From Cyclobacteriaceae bacterium (GTDB taxonomy: Bacteria; Bacteroidota; Bacteroidia; Cytophagales; Cyclobacteriaceae), in contig CP129487.1 of assembly GCA_030584025.1 (NCBI GenBank), forward strand, positions 1-64,000: a stretch of 64,000 bases of DNA, written 5' to 3'. This document shows positions 7,749 to 16,410 of the stretch, in pieces. Made by a program: the position numbers and the translations under genes. The notes under the pieces are model-generated. The model saw only the letters and a program-made list of their open reading frames with translations, made no database searches and was not told the DNA's origin. Every line of letters starts with the position of its first letter. Position 1 is the first letter of the stretch.

Positions 7749-8093
7749 ATGGCAGGTAAGAAAAAGACGGCAAAAGCCGAAAATTTTTTTGAAGATGTGT
7801 ACGAGGTAGTGAAACTCGTTCCGAAAGGACGTGTAACCAGCTACGGAGCCATTGCGCATTACCTGGGTACAGGCATGAGCGCCCGCATGGTGGGCTGGGC
7901 CATGCATGGATCGCCAAAAGGTGTGCCCGCGCATCGCGTGGTAAATAGCAAAGGCCTGCTCACCGGAAAAATTCATTTTAAAACACCCACCACCATGCAA
8001 CGCCTGTTGGAGAAAGAAGGCGTTGAAGTAATCAACGACAAAATCACACACTTCAACGATCTATTCTGGGATCCATCGAAGGAATTGCTCTGA
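7749..8093 (+). CDS. Alkyltransferase-like DNA-binding protein (ATL/MGMT family)
   Basis: The 114-residue product is the DNA-binding domain of O6-alkylguanine-DNA methyltransferases (IPKGRVTSYGAIAHYLG-type start, ARMVGWAMHGSP, PAHRVVNSKG). The active-site Cys of the PCHR motif is replaced by Ala61 (PAHR). It should therefore bind alkylated guanine without repairing it, flagging the lesion for nucleotide excision repair as known ATL proteins do. ATG 7749 is chosen because the upstream in-frame extension overlaps the divergent promoter region and is not family-like. Confidence 0.88.
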   Translation: MAGKKKTAKAENFFEDVYEVVKLVPKGRVTSYGAIAHYLGTGMSARMVGWAMHGSPKGVPAHRVVNSKGLLTGKIHFKTPTTMQRLLEKEGVEVINDKITHFNDLFWDPSKELL

Positions 8094-8231
8094 CCGGGGT
8101 CAGAATTTGGAATTACCCTTCCCAAAATTGGAAGAATTGGAATTGGCATCCTGCAAATCAGCCTGAAAACGCACTTTTTGTAAAAGGCACGGGGTTGGCA
8201 TATGGGTTATCCAAACAAATGGTTAAGACCC

Positions 8232-8543
8232 ATGAAAACCCTCTTCAAGTCTCTGTTTGTACTGGCTCTTCTGACAACTGCTTCGGCAGTTCAGGCTGCT
8301 CCGCTGAATGAAGCGGTGGATGTGGTGCCATCGAAGTACAAAAATCTCTTCGTCTTTAAGGCTGAAAGAAAACTCGTGGGGGCAACGGTTGAAGTGTACT
8401 ATTCAAACGGTGATCTGGTTACTACGCATACGCTGGAGAAGCGGAAAATGATCATCGATTTCTGTGATGTAAAATTTGGTGAATACGTCATCCGCATAAA
8501 AAAAGGAAATGCAGTTGAAGAGTATCGCTACGTAAAAAAATAA
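8232..8543 (+). CDS. Small secreted protein of unknown function
   Basis: From ATG 8232 the product has 103 residues with a clear signal peptide (LFVLALLTTASAVQA). The mature part of about 80 residues is probably all beta (VEVYYSNGDLV, YVIRIKKGNAVEEYRYVKK), reminiscent of the beta-sandwich sorting or adhesion domains of Bacteroidota secreted proteins. No specific family could be named. A terminator follows. Confidence 0.65.
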   Translation: MKTLFKSLFVLALLTTASAVQAAPLNEAVDVVPSKYKNLFVFKAERKLVGATVEVYYSNGDLVTTHTLEKRKMIIDFCDVKFGEYVIRIKKGNAVEEYRYVKK

Positions 8544-8597
8544 CGCTGCAAAGACAGCAAAGAGCAACACCAACGTGGGGTTGGTTTTAATCGGGTT

Positions 8598-8630
8598 AAG
8601 GTCACTTCCAAACGGGGTGGCCTTTTCCTT
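8598..8630. terminator. Terminator between convergent genes
   Basis: AAGGTCAC (8598-8605) pairs with GTGGCCTT (8617-8624) with one G-T wobble, followed by TTCCTTTTT. Confidence 0.6.
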
Positions 8631-8631
8631 T

Positions 8632-10092
8632 TTACAGGGTTTGTGTTTTTTCAGATTTGTTGGAGATCAACCACAAGCCAATGAAGGTAATGATTCCATT
8701 TACCAGCAGAATTTCAAAACTGAAAACATAACCATTGAACCATTCTTTTGAATTTACACTCAACAGGTAGGAAAGGGCAGGAGAGAGCAGGCAAACAACC
8801 GGTACAATTCTATCGCGTACCTGTCTTTTCGTGAACAATCCGAACGCAAACAAACCGAGTAATGGTCCGTATGTGTAACCAGCAACGCCAAGCACGGCAT
8901 CAATCACGGAGCGGTCGTTCACTTCTTTAAAGATGAGAATGATGATGAGAAACAATAACGAAAACCCGATGTGCACCATCAGCTTCTGACGCTTGCGTGT
9001 TACTTCTGGTTTGTTTTTGAAGTTTAGAAAATCAATACAAAAGGAAGTAGTCAGTCCTGCCAATGCCGAATCTGCACTGGCATACGATGAAGCTGTAATA
9101 CCCAGGATGAAGAAAACGCCCACCACTAAACTAAATTCATTCAGCGCGAGATAGGGAAACAATTCATCGCTTACAGCCGGAATGGAAATGGCGTGTTGTT
9201 CCGCATATAAATAAAGTAGTGCACCCAGGGCCAAAAACAACAGGTTTACAAATACCAACGTTAAACTGAACCAGAACATGTTCTTCTGTGCTTCGCCCAA
9301 TGTTTTACAGGTGAGGTTCTTCTGCATGATCTCCTGATCCATGCCCGTCATGGTAAGCGCAATGAAAGCACCACCAATAAATTGTTTCCAGAAATACATA
9401 GGCGAGTTCACGTCATCGAAATAGAAGATCTGTGAATAGCGACTTTGTTCAATGGCATCTACCATTTCGGAAAAAGAGAGGCCGAGGCGCGAAGCGATCT
9501 GCCACACGGCAATGACCACAGCCGAAACAAGAAAGAAAGTCTGAAAAGTATCGGTCCACACAATGGTTTTGATGCCACCCTTATTGGTGTACAACCAGAT
9601 GAGCACAATAGTAGTGGCCACGGTTACGTAAAACGGAATGTTCCACGCATCGAACAAAAACAATTGCAATACCGTGGCTGCGAGGTACAAACGTAGGGAA
9701 GAACCAATGGTGCGTGACACCATAAAAAAGAACGCCCCGGTTTTATACGACCAGAAATCGAATCGCTGCTCGAAGTATGTGTAAATAGAGATAAGATTGA
9801 GTCTGTAATAAAGCGGCATCAAAATGCCGATGATGGCCCAGTAGCCCAACAAGTACCCGAGTACCACCTGAAAATACCCAAACCCGATTTTACCTACGTT
9901 GCCCGGAACAGAAATGAAGGTAACACCCGAAAGGGAGGCGCCAATCATACCAAAAGCCACCAAATACCAGGGCGATTGGCGGTTGGCCGTGAAAAAAGTG
10001 TGTGTATCGGCTCCGCGCGAGGTAAACCACGAGATCAGAATCAACACAAGAAAATAGACGGAAATGATGCTGATAACCAGTGTAGGCGTCAT
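8632..10092 (-). CDS. Sodium:solute symporter family protein
   Basis: From ATG 10092 (MTPTLVISIISVYF) the protein has 486 residues and about 13 membrane helices. SSS-family features are visible: a TANRQSPWYLVAFGMIGASLSG region in the second helix and the GITASSYASADSALAGLTTS segment that carries Na+ site residues. A longer open frame up to 10206 adds a hydrophobic, non-family N-terminus and is judged untranslated. The solute cannot be inferred. The gene is divergent from clpS. Confidence 0.85.
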   Translation of the reverse strand: MTPTLVISIISVYFLVLILISWFTSRGADTHTFFTANRQSPWYLVAFGMIGASLSGVTFISVPGNVGKIGFGYFQVVLGYLLGYWAIIGILMPLYYRLNLISIYTYFEQRFDFWSYKTGAFFFMVSRTIGSSLRLYLAATVLQLFLFDAWNIPFYVTVATTIVLIWLYTNKGGIKTIVWTDTFQTFFLVSAVVIAVWQIASRLGLSFSEMVDAIEQSRYSQIFYFDDVNSPMYFWKQFIGGAFIALTMTGMDQEIMQKNLTCKTLGEAQKNMFWFSLTLVFVNLLFLALGALLYLYAEQHAISIPAVSDELFPYLALNEFSLVVGVFFILGITASSYASADSALAGLTTSFCIDFLNFKNKPEVTRKRQKLMVHIGFSLLFLIIILIFKEVNDRSVIDAVLGVAGYTYGPLLGLFAFGLFTKRQVRDRIVPVVCLLSPALSYLLSVNSKEWFNGYVFSFEILLVNGIITFIGLWLISNKSEKTQTL

Positions 10093-10187
10093 GAGCGATA
10101 GTTTGATGCAAAAAATGGGGAAATACGCGGAAATCCAAATCAAACCTTTGCGTAGTGTATCAGGTTTTATGAGACGCTCATTTGTGT

Positions 10188-10195
10188 TAATTTTG
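10188..10195 (+). promoter_or_regulatory. -7 element of the clpS promoter
   Basis: TAATTTTG matches TAnnTTTG and lies 20 bp upstream of the clpS ATG. No convincing TTG was found at -33. Confidence 0.35.
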
Positions 10196-10214
10196 CGGTA
10201 ATTCAATCAACCAA

Positions 10215-10496
10215 ATGCGAAATACGTATCAAGAGGAAATATTGACCGATGTGCTCGAAGTAACCGAGACCACTGAGTTAATGGCGTTGGTTGTGTTCAA
10301 TGACGACTTCAACACGTTTGAACACGTTATTGATACGTTGATTAAAGTATGCAAGCATTCCATCGAGCAGGCTGAACAATGCACCTGGATCATTCACTAC
10401 CGGGGAAAGTGTACGGTGAAAAACGGTACGTTCGATTTTCTAAAGCCCATGCGCGATGCCATTTGTGAAGCAGGAATTGATGCCAAGATTTTATAA
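10215..10496 (+). CDS. clpS: ATP-dependent Clp protease adaptor ClpS
   Basis: The 93-residue protein carries the ClpS core: FNDDFNTFEHV (Asn29-Asp30-Asp31 in the N-degron pocket), KHSIEQAEQCTWIIH with His61, and the following GK. ClpS binds N-terminal destabilising residues and delivers substrates to ClpAP. The length is typical. It lies 13 bp upstream of recR and is probably co-transcribed. Confidence 0.93.
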   Translation: MRNTYQEEILTDVLEVTETTELMALVVFNDDFNTFEHVIDTLIKVCKHSIEQAEQCTWIIHYRGKCTVKNGTFDFLKPMRDAICEAGIDAKIL

Positions 10497-10509
10497 CGGT
10501 TGGTAGCGC

Positions 10510-11118
10510 GTGGAATATCCTTCCAAACTTATTGAAGAAGCAGTAGCCCAGGTATCCAAATTGCCGGGTATAGGAAAAAAAACAGCCTTGCGTTTGGTGC
10601 TTCATCTGGTGAAGGAAAAAGAGGAGAGCACATTCGCTTTAACCGAGGCGTTGAACCGGTTACGGGCAGGTATTCAATTCTGTAAACATTGCCACAACAT
10701 TTCCGATGCGGAAGTTTGCTCCATCTGCACCAGTCATAAGCGCGACCGCTCAACGGTTTGCGTAGTGGAAAACACCAACGATGTGATGGCCATTGAAAAC
10801 ACATCGCAGTACCGGGGCTTGTACCACGTACTGGGGGGTGTGATATCGCCCATGAACGGCATCGGTCCGGGCGAATTAAAAATTGAATCGTTATTAAATC
10901 GCCTCAATCATGGCCAGTCGGAAGTGAAAGAACTGATACTGGCCCTGAGCCCCACCATGGAAGGTGATACTACTTCTTTTTATATCCACAGGCGTGTGAA
11001 AGACATGCCAGTGAAGGTGAGCGTAATTGCACGCGGCATCCCAGTGGGTGGCGACCTGGAATATGCCGATGAGATTACCCTGGGGCGAAGCATCGTGGCA
11101 CGCACGCTCTTCAACTAA
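10510..11118 (+). CDS. recR: Recombination protein RecR
   Basis: The 202-residue protein has the N-terminal helix-hairpin-helix (LPGIGKKTALRL), a four-Cys zinc finger (Cys58, 61, 70, 73) and a Toprim domain (VCVVENTNDVMAIE; LALSPTMEGD). RecR works with RecF/RecO to load RecA at gaps. The start is GTG 10510; no in-frame ATG fits the family N-terminus. The length matches the family. Confidence 0.96.
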   Translation: MEYPSKLIEEAVAQVSKLPGIGKKTALRLVLHLVKEKEESTFALTEALNRLRAGIQFCKHCHNISDAEVCSICTSHKRDRSTVCVVENTNDVMAIENTSQYRGLYHVLGGVISPMNGIGPGELKIESLLNRLNHGQSEVKELILALSPTMEGDTTSFYIHRRVKDMPVKVSVIARGIPVGGDLEYADEITLGRSIVARTLFN

Positions 11119-11180
11119 TCTGCTGTTTGGGTTTCACATTCGCGTAGAAATCTTTTTCTTTGTTGACTTTCCAAAATATT

Positions 11181-12377
11181 ATGAACCAACTATCCCAACG
11201 TCTCAACGCTTTTGAAGAATCTGCAACCCTCGCGATGGCTGCCAAGGCCCGTGAGTTTAAAAGTCGTGGTATTGATGTGATCAGCTTAAGCTTAGGCGAA
11301 CCTGATTTCAAAACCCCACAGCACATCTGCGAAGCGGCAAAAAAAGCAATTGATGATGGAAAGTATTTTGCTTACCCACCAGTGGCGGGATATGTTGATT
11401 TTCGGGAAGCATTGGCTGCGAAGTATCAGAAAGAAAACAACGTTCCTTACAAAGCAGAAAATATTGTGGTATCCAATGGCGCCAAGCAGTCCATTGCCAA
11501 TGCCATGTTGGCCATTTTGAATCCTGGAGATGAGGTAATTATTTTTTCACCCTACTGGGTTAGCTATGATGCATTGGTTCGATTGGCGGAAGCAAAGCCT
11601 GTATTGGTAAAGGGAGGAATTGAAAATGATTTTAAGGTGACAGCCGAACAGGTTGAAAAGGCAATTAATCCAAAAACACGAATTGTAATTTTCTCTTCAC
11701 CGTGTAACCCAACAGGTTCTGTTTTTTCCCGTGCTGAACTGGAAGCCATTTCAAAAGTGATTCTGAAGCACGAAAACATTCTGGTGATTGCCGATGAGAT
11801 ATATGAGCACATCAATTTCACCAATGAGCACGTAAGCATTGCCGCTTTACCGGGTATGTTTGAGCGAACCATTACCGTAAATGGTTTTGCCAAAGGCTTT
11901 GCCATGACGGGCTGGCGTGTGGGCTACATTGGTGCCCCCAAATGGATTGCCGATGGCTGTAATAAAATTCAAGGTCAGCTTACTTCAGCGAATTGTTCCA
12001 TTGCACAGCGAGCCGCCTTAGCAGCGATTACCAGCGACCTTGCACCAACTTTTGCGATGGTGGAGGCGTACAAAAAAAGACGTGAGCTTGTTTATGAATT
12101 GCTGAAAGATATTCCGGGCATTAAGGCTAACTACCCACAAGGGGCTTTCTACTTTTTTCCGGATGTAAGTTTTTATTTTGGCAAATCAGACAGTGAACGC
12201 ACCGTTAAAAATGGTGATGACCTCTGCATGTTCTTGCTGGAGAAAGCACACATTTCGTTAGTGCCGGGCAGTGCCTTTGGTGATGACAATTGCATCCGAC
12301 TTTCGTATGCAGCTTCGGAAGAAGATTTGCGGGAAGCGCTTGCGCGGATGAAAAAAGCGTTGGCTACGCTGCGGTAA
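11181..12377 (+). CDS. Aspartate aminotransferase family enzyme (class I/II, PLP)
   Basis: The 398-residue product begins at ATG 11181 (MNQLSQRL). It shows the class I fold: SLGEPDFKTP, substrate-loop residues in FAYPPVAGY, the SSPCNPTGSV motif, a Tyr/Asp cofactor-binding segment (VIADEIYEHI), and the Schiff-base Lys in NGFAKGFAMTGWRVGY. It is closest in pattern to prokaryotic-type AspB/AspC-like aspartate aminotransferases (subgroup I-gamma). It would interconvert aspartate/2-oxoglutarate and oxaloacetate/glutamate. Confidence 0.92.
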   Translation: MNQLSQRLNAFEESATLAMAAKAREFKSRGIDVISLSLGEPDFKTPQHICEAAKKAIDDGKYFAYPPVAGYVDFREALAAKYQKENNVPYKAENIVVSNGAKQSIANAMLAILNPGDEVIIFSPYWVSYDALVRLAEAKPVLVKGGIENDFKVTAEQVEKAINPKTRIVIFSSPCNPTGSVFSRAELEAISKVILKHENILVIADEIYEHINFTNEHVSIAALPGMFERTITVNGFAKGFAMTGWRVGYIGAPKWIADGCNKIQGQLTSANCSIAQRAALAAITSDLAPTFAMVEAYKKRRELVYELLKDIPGIKANYPQGAFYFFPDVSFYFGKSDSERTVKNGDDLCMFLLEKAHISLVPGSAFGDDNCIRLSYAASEEDLREALARMKKALATLR

Positions 12378-13595
12378 TTATTGATCGCCCTGAAACTGTT
12401 TGTTTAAAGGACCAGCCTTTTCAAGATCTTCCAGCACCTTTTTATCAAGCGGGGTGTCTTTGATTACGTTGTAATTATCCCAAAACTCCTTATTATAAGG
12501 TTGATCTTGATATTGTAAGCCATAGTTACGCATGCGCTCAGTTGCACCAATACGTTCGGTGGTATTGGGTTTTATTTCGTTAATGAGCAGTTGTTGAAAA
12601 AGTTCGGTTTCAAATTTTAACTCATTGGTTTTAATGTCGTGCCAGGTCACTTTTGAGGTAATACTCATAAAGCTCAGATACATTTTTCCATCAACCGGAC
12701 GGAAGTCGATGGTTTTCTTTAATCCGGCAAAGCGGCTAACCAGGTTTTTCTTCCGACCTACCAGCTCGTTGGATGAGCCTATTTCAAATTCAAGGTGAAT
12801 GATGGAGTAATCCCGCTTGTCTACAAAAATCTTTAACAGGTAATCCTGGGTGTGTGAGATCACATAAATCTCATGTCCGTTATAATAGGAATCGGGTTCG
12901 CGCGACATGGCACTGTACATTTCTTCCCTTGCTTCAATCTGTCGGTAGCGAATGTTGTTATGCAACAGTAAATCTTCCAGTAAATTATCCTGATCAAAGT
13001 AGGTGGTAAACTGACTCTCATAGCCAATGCTTTTCCGTACTTCTAACAGCCGAACACGTTCACGTAATTTGAATTTGTTGCGTGGCTCACTGTAATCTTC
13101 ATCATAAATTTTTACTGCTGCTTCCAGCAACGAAATGTTGGTGTTGGCCACTTTTTTTACATCGCGGTAAAATCCTTCCAGCATAAACGGCCGGGTTGGA
13201 AAATTCTGATTAATACGGCTTAACGCTATCCGCAGAATATCGCCTCCCGATAAGGAATCCCGAACCACAACCTCGTTCAGTACGGTGGTTGATTTGGTTA
13301 ACTCAAATATAACCTGACCGCTGGTGGAAATTGACCACACGGGCGCCTCGTAGCTCTGGTACCCCAGCATGCTGATGAGAAAAATTTCGTTTCGGTATTC
13401 CTGCGGAATGTGAAAGTCGAACTCACCCTGGAGGTTCGTAATGGTACCGATTGACTTCCCGTTTATGCCAACCGTGGCAAAAGTGAGGGGTTCACGCGTT
13501 TCCTTATCAACCACTTTTCCCGAAATGGTTATTTTTTGGGCGCTACTTTGCCACACCATAAGGGTAAAAGCCGCTATAACAAGGTAAAATTTCAT
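12378..13595 (-). CDS. CarboxypepD_reg-like domain protein, probable envelope protein
   Basis: From ATG 13595 the product has 405 residues with a signal peptide (FYLVIAAFTLMVWQSSAQ). The carboxypeptidase-regulatory-like beta-sandwich (residues about 22-110) ends in STTVLNEVVVRDS, the usual linker. About 290 further residues follow with no recognised catalytic motif. Proteins of this layout are common in Bacteroidota and usually outer-membrane associated; function unknown. It is convergent with the aminotransferase gene, with no gap, and divergent from the LytS-like kinase gene. Confidence 0.8.
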   Translation of the reverse strand: MKFYLVIAAFTLMVWQSSAQKITISGKVVDKETREPLTFATVGINGKSIGTITNLQGEFDFHIPQEYRNEIFLISMLGYQSYEAPVWSISTSGQVIFELTKSTTVLNEVVVRDSLSGGDILRIALSRINQNFPTRPFMLEGFYRDVKKVANTNISLLEAAVKIYDEDYSEPRNKFKLRERVRLLEVRKSIGYESQFTTYFDQDNLLEDLLLHNNIRYRQIEAREEMYSAMSREPDSYYNGHEIYVISHTQDYLLKIFVDKRDYSIIHLEFEIGSSNELVGRKKNLVSRFAGLKKTIDFRPVDGKMYLSFMSITSKVTWHDIKTNELKFETELFQQLLINEIKPNTTERIGATERMRNYGLQYQDQPYNKEFWDNYNVIKDTPLDKKVLEDLEKAGPLNKQFQGDQ

Positions 13596-13736
13596 AGAAT
13601 CGATAAAAATGGACATTCAGCAGGTTCTTTCAAATGCGAGGTAAGATTATCTGCATTTTTGCAGGTTTGCCGCCAAAATGAATTCCTTAGCCGATTTATC
13701 TTCGTTCTGTGTAACTTTAAAAAGCAAATTGCCGAA

Positions 13737-14885
13737 TTGATAAACCTTGAATCGATACCGCGCATCTGGAGAAAGGCATATTTCCTGCTATGCCTGTGGT
13801 ACTTTATTAACTTTGCCGTAAGCGCTATTCTGGAGTGGGAACTGGCCACTCCCTTTGCCTTCGTTTTCTGGAATGCCCTATACCTGTGGGAAGCGCTTTG
13901 TGTCAGCATCATTTTGATTTTCCTCTATACAAACTTTTTGTTCCGCTTTAAAATAGTGGTGCAGGTAGTGGCCCACATTATTGGTGTAATGGTGTTTTTC
14001 CTGCTCATGGGCACATTCTCGTACTACATTAACGATTATGTAGAGGGTTACGTGCATTGGGATAACTGGAAAGATCACATTATTGGCTTGCTCACCTGGG
14101 ATGGATTGCAGTTTCAAAACCAATATGTAGTAGTAGTAGCGGTGTATTATATCATCCGTTACTTTGAAGGATTGCAACGCAAAGAACAGGAGCGTGGCGA
14201 GTTGGCACTGAAAAACCGCGAGATGCAGTTGTCTTTATTAAAGTCGCAAATCAATCCGCACTTTCTCTTCAATACACTCAACTCAATAAACATGCTGGTT
14301 GGTTCCAGCAAGGAAGAGGCCCGTAAGGTGATCACACAGCTTTCTGATATTTTTCGGTATGCACTGGATTCGCATGGCGACCAGATGGTAAAACTGATTC
14401 ATGAACTTGACTTTATTGATAACTATATAAAAATTCAGCAAGTGCGTTTTGGAAAGCGATTGAAATTTATCAAACAGATTGATTTCACTTGTTTGGGGAT
14501 CAGAATCCCTCCAATGATCTTACAACCGCTGGTAGAAAATGCGGTGAAATATGGTGTTGGTCCGAAAGAGGAAGGCGGAACCATTACCCTTACTGTAAAG
14601 CGATTTAACCACATGATTTTTTTTGAAGTAAAAGATGATGGCCTAGGCTCCAATGCAAAAAAGGTAATGGACGGAAGTTCAAGCGGAGTGGGCATGAAGA
14701 ATACAGATTTGCGTTTGCGAAATTCATTTGGTTCCGGTTCCGGACTTCGCATTCGTTCGGATGAGTGGGGATATTCCGTGAGTTTCTTTATTCCTGTGCC
14801 AAAAGAAGAACAGGCGCCCGATCCGCAACCTCAGCCAACACTCGAGGAAGAGCCTGAGCATCAGATTAAAAGTATTGCCGGATAG
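13737..14885 (+). CDS. LytS-type sensor histidine kinase
   Basis: The protein has four N-terminal membrane segments (about residues 10-150). A His_kinase domain follows with the phosphoacceptor region SQINPHFLFNTLNSINML, then an HATPase region with NAVKYG and GVGMKNTDLRLRNSFG. The tail is proline-rich. No ATG precedes the first membrane helix in frame. TTG 13737 (MINLESIPRIW) is a plausible start downstream of a TATCTTCG -7-like element. The response-regulator gene follows 58 bp downstream, so they form a two-component pair; the signal is unknown. Confidence 0.88.
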   Translation: MINLESIPRIWRKAYFLLCLWYFINFAVSAILEWELATPFAFVFWNALYLWEALCVSIILIFLYTNFLFRFKIVVQVVAHIIGVMVFFLLMGTFSYYINDYVEGYVHWDNWKDHIIGLLTWDGLQFQNQYVVVVAVYYIIRYFEGLQRKEQERGELALKNREMQLSLLKSQINPHFLFNTLNSINMLVGSSKEEARKVITQLSDIFRYALDSHGDQMVKLIHELDFIDNYIKIQQVRFGKRLKFIKQIDFTCLGIRIPPMILQPLVENAVKYGVGPKEEGGTITLTVKRFNHMIFFEVKDDGLGSNAKKVMDGSSSGVGMKNTDLRLRNSFGSGSGLRIRSDEWGYSVSFFIPVPKEEQAPDPQPQPTLEEEPEHQIKSIAG

Positions 14886-14943
14886 AATTCACGTGTTACC
14901 AAATCTATCTGAAACACATTAACAACCGATTAAAACTGAACCC

Positions 14944-15687
14944 ATGACGATTACCTGTGTAATTATTGATGACGAACAACTGGCCCGAGAACTGTTGCGC
15001 GAGTACATTGAACAAACAGGCAACATTACCATTGTTGGTGAAGCAACAAAAGGTAAAGATGCCGTTGAAATGATCGACAACCTGAAACCGGATCTTATCT
15101 TTTTGGATGTGCAGATGCCCGGTATGAACGGCTTTGATGTGCTGGATGACATCACGCATGATCCGTATGTGGTGTTTACTACGGCTTACGATCAATATGC
15201 CATTAAGGCTTTTGAAAAGAACGCAGTCGACTATTTACTAAAACCAATCGATCAGGAACGTTTTCAATTGGCGGTTAAGCGTGCGCTTGAACGCATGAAG
15301 ACAGAGCAATACAACGTTGGTGAGTTGCTCCGCGATATGAAGACGGAGAACAAGACTTCGTACGATTCGCACATTTTTGTTCAGAAGTCGGAGAAGCTCA
15401 TCAACCTGGCTGTTGAAGAGATCATGTTTCTGGAGGCCTCAGGCGACTACACCATTCTTACTACCAAGAGTGATCAGTTTGTTAGTTCTTCCGGCATTGG
15501 AAAGCTGGAAGAAATTCTTAATCCTGAAATTTTTATTCGCGTGCACCGCAGTACTATCATCAACATCAACTTCTTGAAGGAAATAGAAAAGCATTTCAAT
15601 GGTGGTATGATTGTGAAGATGCAGAGTGGAAAGAGTTTCCCGGTTAGCCGCACGTATGCAAAGCTGATCAGGAAGAAGGTGGTTTGA
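14944..15687 (+). CDS. LytTR-family response regulator
   Basis: The 247-residue protein has a receiver domain (IIDDEQLAR, phosphoacceptor Asp in DLIFLDVQMPGMNG, Thr in FTTAYD, Lys in LLKPID). A LytTR DNA-binding domain follows (INLAVEEIMFLEASGDYTIL to FPVSRTYAKLIRKKV). It pairs with the kinase gene just upstream. LytTR regulators act as dimers on direct-repeat sites; targets are not evident here. Confidence 0.95.
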   Translation: MTITCVIIDDEQLARELLREYIEQTGNITIVGEATKGKDAVEMIDNLKPDLIFLDVQMPGMNGFDVLDDITHDPYVVFTTAYDQYAIKAFEKNAVDYLLKPIDQERFQLAVKRALERMKTEQYNVGELLRDMKTENKTSYDSHIFVQKSEKLINLAVEEIMFLEASGDYTILTTKSDQFVSSSGIGKLEEILNPEIFIRVHRSTIININFLKEIEKHFNGGMIVKMQSGKSFPVSRTYAKLIRKKVV

Positions 15688-15691
15688 TAAC

Positions 15692-15742
15692 GCCCTTCGA
15701 CAAGCTCAGGGCACACCTTCGACATCCCGATAACTATCGGGA
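15692..15742. repeat. Palindromic repeat pair (REP-like)
   Basis: GCCCT-TCGACAAGCTC-AGGGC (15692-15712) is followed by the perfect palindrome TCCCGATA-AC-TATCGGGA (15725-15742). The 15-mer TTCGACAAGCTCAGG (15696-15710) recurs exactly, inverted, at 45124-45138, so it is an interspersed repeat of this genome. It may also terminate transcripts between the convergent genes. Confidence 0.65.
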
Positions 15743-15768
15743 CAGGGCTCACAGTAAGATAAGCTGAT

Positions 15769-16407
15769 TTATTGAGCTGGTGGAAATGGAATTTTTTCCT
15801 CGTAGATAAACTCCACTTCATCTACATAAGTTTTTAGCAGGTCACGGATTTTTTCTTCCGTGACCTTTTTTGTTTCCTGAACAAAAGAAGCCTGATTGGC
15901 GTAGGTACGCGCATCGGTAATAAAGGCATTGACTGCGTTGGTGCGATCTTGCTCGTTCACCCAATTCCAGTAACCGCTTTCATCCCGAAAGGTCATGTCG
16001 CCAAGGGATTCTACCGATAGCACTTTTGGCTCGGATAGAAACACAGAGGCTTTGTTGTTATCGATTTCAATGGAAAACTTTTCATTCAGGTCGAAGCCAC
16101 ATTTAGCTTCAAACGTTCCGTCAATCTGAATTTCTTTGGTGCTGCTCATCCAGGTGTTGCGCCAGGTATACCGGTGTTGAAATTGCTGTTTCAGGGTGGC
16201 CAGTTCCAGTACAGGTGTTTGTTGTTGCAACACAACCGTGTTGCGCACTTTTACTTCGGGTGTAAACTGAAAGGCTTCGCTAAAATCTTTTCCAATAGAT
16301 TTAGCGGTTTCATATGATCGTTTGGGAATAACAACCAGCAACACATAAGCCGCTATGGTGCCCACTACAATAAGCAGAATGCCCAGCTTGAGATAACGTG
16401 AAATCAT
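15769..16407 (-). CDS. DUF4230-like membrane-anchored protein
   Basis: The 212-residue product has one N-terminal membrane helix (about residues 7-28). The soluble domain matches the DUF4230 pattern (ELATLKQQFQHRYTW, IQIDGTFEAKCGFDL, VSVESLGDMTF-like strand, helical C-terminus). Function is unknown. It begins 3 bp after the anti-sigma fusion gene, so it is the third gene of the sigma operon and may contribute to the same envelope pathway. Confidence 0.7.
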   Translation of the reverse strand: MISRYLKLGILLIVVGTIAAYVLLVVIPKRSYETAKSIGKDFSEAFQFTPEVKVRNTVVLQQQTPVLELATLKQQFQHRYTWRNTWMSSTKEIQIDGTFEAKCGFDLNEKFSIEIDNNKASVFLSEPKVLSVESLGDMTFRDESGYWNWVNEQDRTNAVNAFITDARTYANQASFVQETKKVTEEKIRDLLKTYVDEVEFIYEEKIPFPPAQ

Positions 16408-16410
16408 AAT

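Noticed and set aside
13536..13736. N-terminal extension of the LytS-type kinase from 13536
   Set aside because: It overlaps the start of the divergent gene and its promoter region. The extension is not hydrophobic or family-like, and a -7-like element lies inside it.
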